A stretch of DNA of 6,206 bases, taken from assembly GCA_035693105.1 (NCBI GenBank), contig DASSHC010000111.1, forward strand, positions 1 to 6,206, written 5' to 3'. Positions 5,320 through 6,206 of this stretch are shown here, one piece after another; the stretch's first letter is position 1; the number at the start of each line of letters is the position of its first letter. This DNA is from DASSHC01 sp035693105 (GTDB lineage Bacteria > Chloroflexota > Chloroflexia > Thermomicrobiales > Thermomicrobiaceae). The notes under the pieces are model-generated. The model was given only the letters and a program-made list of their open reading frames with translations. It was not told the DNA's origin and searched no databases. Both the position numbers and the translations under genes were made by a program.

Positions 5320-5387
5320 AACGGCACGTCGACCGCCCAGTTGAATGGGCGAGGAGACTCCGCCGACGATGGGAGGAGCGCCGCGCG

Positions 5388-5903
5388 ATGCCCGACCAAA
5401 ACGGAATGCCCCTGAACGCCCAGGCGCTGCGAAACCGCGTGGACGCGTCTTGGCGGCAGTTGCAGCGTGCACTGGACGCGCCGGCAGCGGCCCTGACGGC
5501 GGCCGCCGCGGACGGCTGGTCGGTCAAGGACCACCTGGCGCACATCACCGCCTGGGAACAGGCGCTCCTCGCGACCCTGTCCGGCGAGTCCTGGCTCGAC
5601 GGCCTGGGCCTCGGCGATCTGGCGCAAGAGCCCGGCGACATCGACGCGATCAACGCGCTGATCCTCGCGCGCCGGCAGTCCCAGCCACTCGCGACAGTTC
5701 TGGCCGAGGCCCGGGCGACCCACGCACGCGTTAATGAGGCCCTGGCCGCGCTCACGGACGCCGATCTGGCGCGCTCCAACTCGTCTTTCTATCCGGCCGC
5801 GCCGGAGCCGATGCGCGATGAGCCGATCGTCGGCTGGATCGTGATGAACACCTTCCAGCACTACGACGATCACGGGCAGGCGTTCCGGGCGCTCGTCGGC
5901 TAG
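5388..5903 (+). CDS. DinB/ClbS-like four-helix-bundle protein
   Basis: A 171-aa soluble, all-helical protein with no signal peptide or membrane segment. Seen: the DinB-superfamily helix-2 signature GWSVKDHLAHITAWE (43-57), a long central helix around 88-121, and a C-terminal HX3H pair (His158, His162 in TFQHYDDHGQ). His49 or His52 plus His158 and His162 could form the metal site typical of the fold. Members include DinB, bacillithiol/mycothiol S-transferases, maleylpyruvate isomerase-type proteins and the colibactin-resistance protein ClbS. The sequence does not single out one activity. ATG 5388 has GGGAGGAG (5371-5378) 9 nt upstream; a second in-frame ATG at 5406 is less well placed. It appears to be a single-gene unit, as the next gene starts 111 bases later with its own binding site. 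Confidence 0.85.
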   Translation: MPDQNGMPLNAQALRNRVDASWRQLQRALDAPAAALTAAAADGWSVKDHLAHITAWEQALLATLSGESWLDGLGLGDLAQEPGDIDAINALILARRQSQPLATVLAEARATHARVNEALAALTDADLARSNSSFYPAAPEPMRDEPIVGWIVMNTFQHYDDHGQAFRALVG

Positions 5904-6014
5904 GGCACCTGGGCAGGCGGTCATCCGTGGCGAGTCGCTGCGCGGTCAGGGTCGATGCCAGGGACATCACCGCGGCGTGTTCGCGTCCCGCGAGGCGGAA
6001 GAGGAGGGGACAGC

Positions 6015-6206
6015 ATGAGCCAGCGGCAGTTCGACCCGGTCAGCCTGGAGATCATGTGGAGCCGGCTGATCGGCATCGCCGACGACATGTGGACCACCGT
6101 GCTGCGCACCGCCGTCTCGACCATCATCGGCGCGGCGCAGGACTTCGGCTGCGAGATCCTGGATGCGAGCGGCAGCTCCCTGGCCCACTCCAACCGCTCG
6201 ATGCCG
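6015..6206 (+). CDS. hyuB: Hydantoinase B / oxoprolinase subunit, N-terminal fragment
   Basis: The first 64 codons are open to the window edge; the family is usually about 500-600 aa. Seen: FDPVSLEIMWSRLIGIADDM (6-25), then TVLRTAVS (28-35) and an FGCEILDASG segment (44-53) followed by LAHS. This pattern (DPxxLEI, RxxxIAxxM, LxRTAxS, FxCxxxDxxG) is typical of the B subunit of ATP-dependent N-methylhydantoinase, 5-oxoprolinase and acetone carboxylase-type enzymes, which open hydantoin or lactam rings with an A subunit. The ATG at 6015 has GGAGG (6003-6007) 7 nt upstream. No hyuA lies upstream in the window; a partner would have to be downstream. The 111 bases before it (5904-6014) hold nothing else I can name. 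Substrate cannot be told from this fragment. Confidence 0.85.
   Translation, partial: MSQRQFDPVSLEIMWSRLIGIADDMWTTVLRTAVSTIIGAAQDFGCEILDASGSSLAHSNRSMP

Larger units (their letters stand above)
5004..5387. other. Intergenic region carrying two palindromic repeat units
   Basis: These 384 bases hold no convincing gene. After the ribosomal protection stop there is a possible short hairpin, GGGAG (5073-5077) with CTCCC (5088-5092), without a T-run, so a terminator is only a weak possibility. It is followed by two adjacent inverted-repeat units (5106-5159 and 5173-5272), then the short promoter and leader region of the DinB-like gene. Confidence 0.7.

Overview
This is a high-GC bacterial window with no rRNA, tRNA, phage or transposase genes. 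The gene set (an Otr(A)/Tet(M)-type ribosomal protection GTPase, SPASM radical-SAM enzyme, DinB-fold protein and hydantoinase B) together with dispersed palindromic repeats fits an environmental soil or thermophile-type bacterium. Chloroflexota (Thermomicrobia/Sphaerobacter-like) or a deep high-GC lineage is my best guess. That placement is inference, since no marker gene is present.

Left half, minus strand (1-2753): a tight three-gene operon, read right to left. It encodes a SPASM-type radical SAM protein, a zinc-ribbon plus CmoM-like SAM methyltransferase, and a trimeric-type purine nucleoside phosphorylase cut by the window edge. The first junction is a GTGA overlap and the second a TGATG overlap, so the genes are probably translationally coupled. 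The phosphorylase departs from classical 6-oxopurine PNPs at the residues that set base specificity: Gln for Glu201, Asp for Asn243, and no visible counterpart of His257 (human numbering). This suggests a 6-aminopurine nucleoside substrate, possibly 5'-deoxyadenosine or another by-product of the two SAM enzymes upstream.

Centre (2754-3032): a divergent intergenic region holding several inverted repeats, a perfect TATAAT box, a strong 5'-UTR hairpin and a 34-codon leader ORF with an excellent ribosome-binding site. The leader overlaps the start of the next gene. Its mRNA can fold so that the leader AUG pairs with the downstream AUG, with a nested 9-bp stem inside. This looks like a translational attenuator.

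Right half, plus strand: the ribosomal protection protein (3033-5003), which has all GTPase motifs but Val where Tet(M) has the loop III proline. It is followed by a 384-base intergenic region (5004-5387) with two palindromic repeat units, then a DinB/ClbS-like four-helix protein (5388-5903), and finally the first 64 codons of a hydantoinase B/oxoprolinase subunit (from 6015), which runs off the window.
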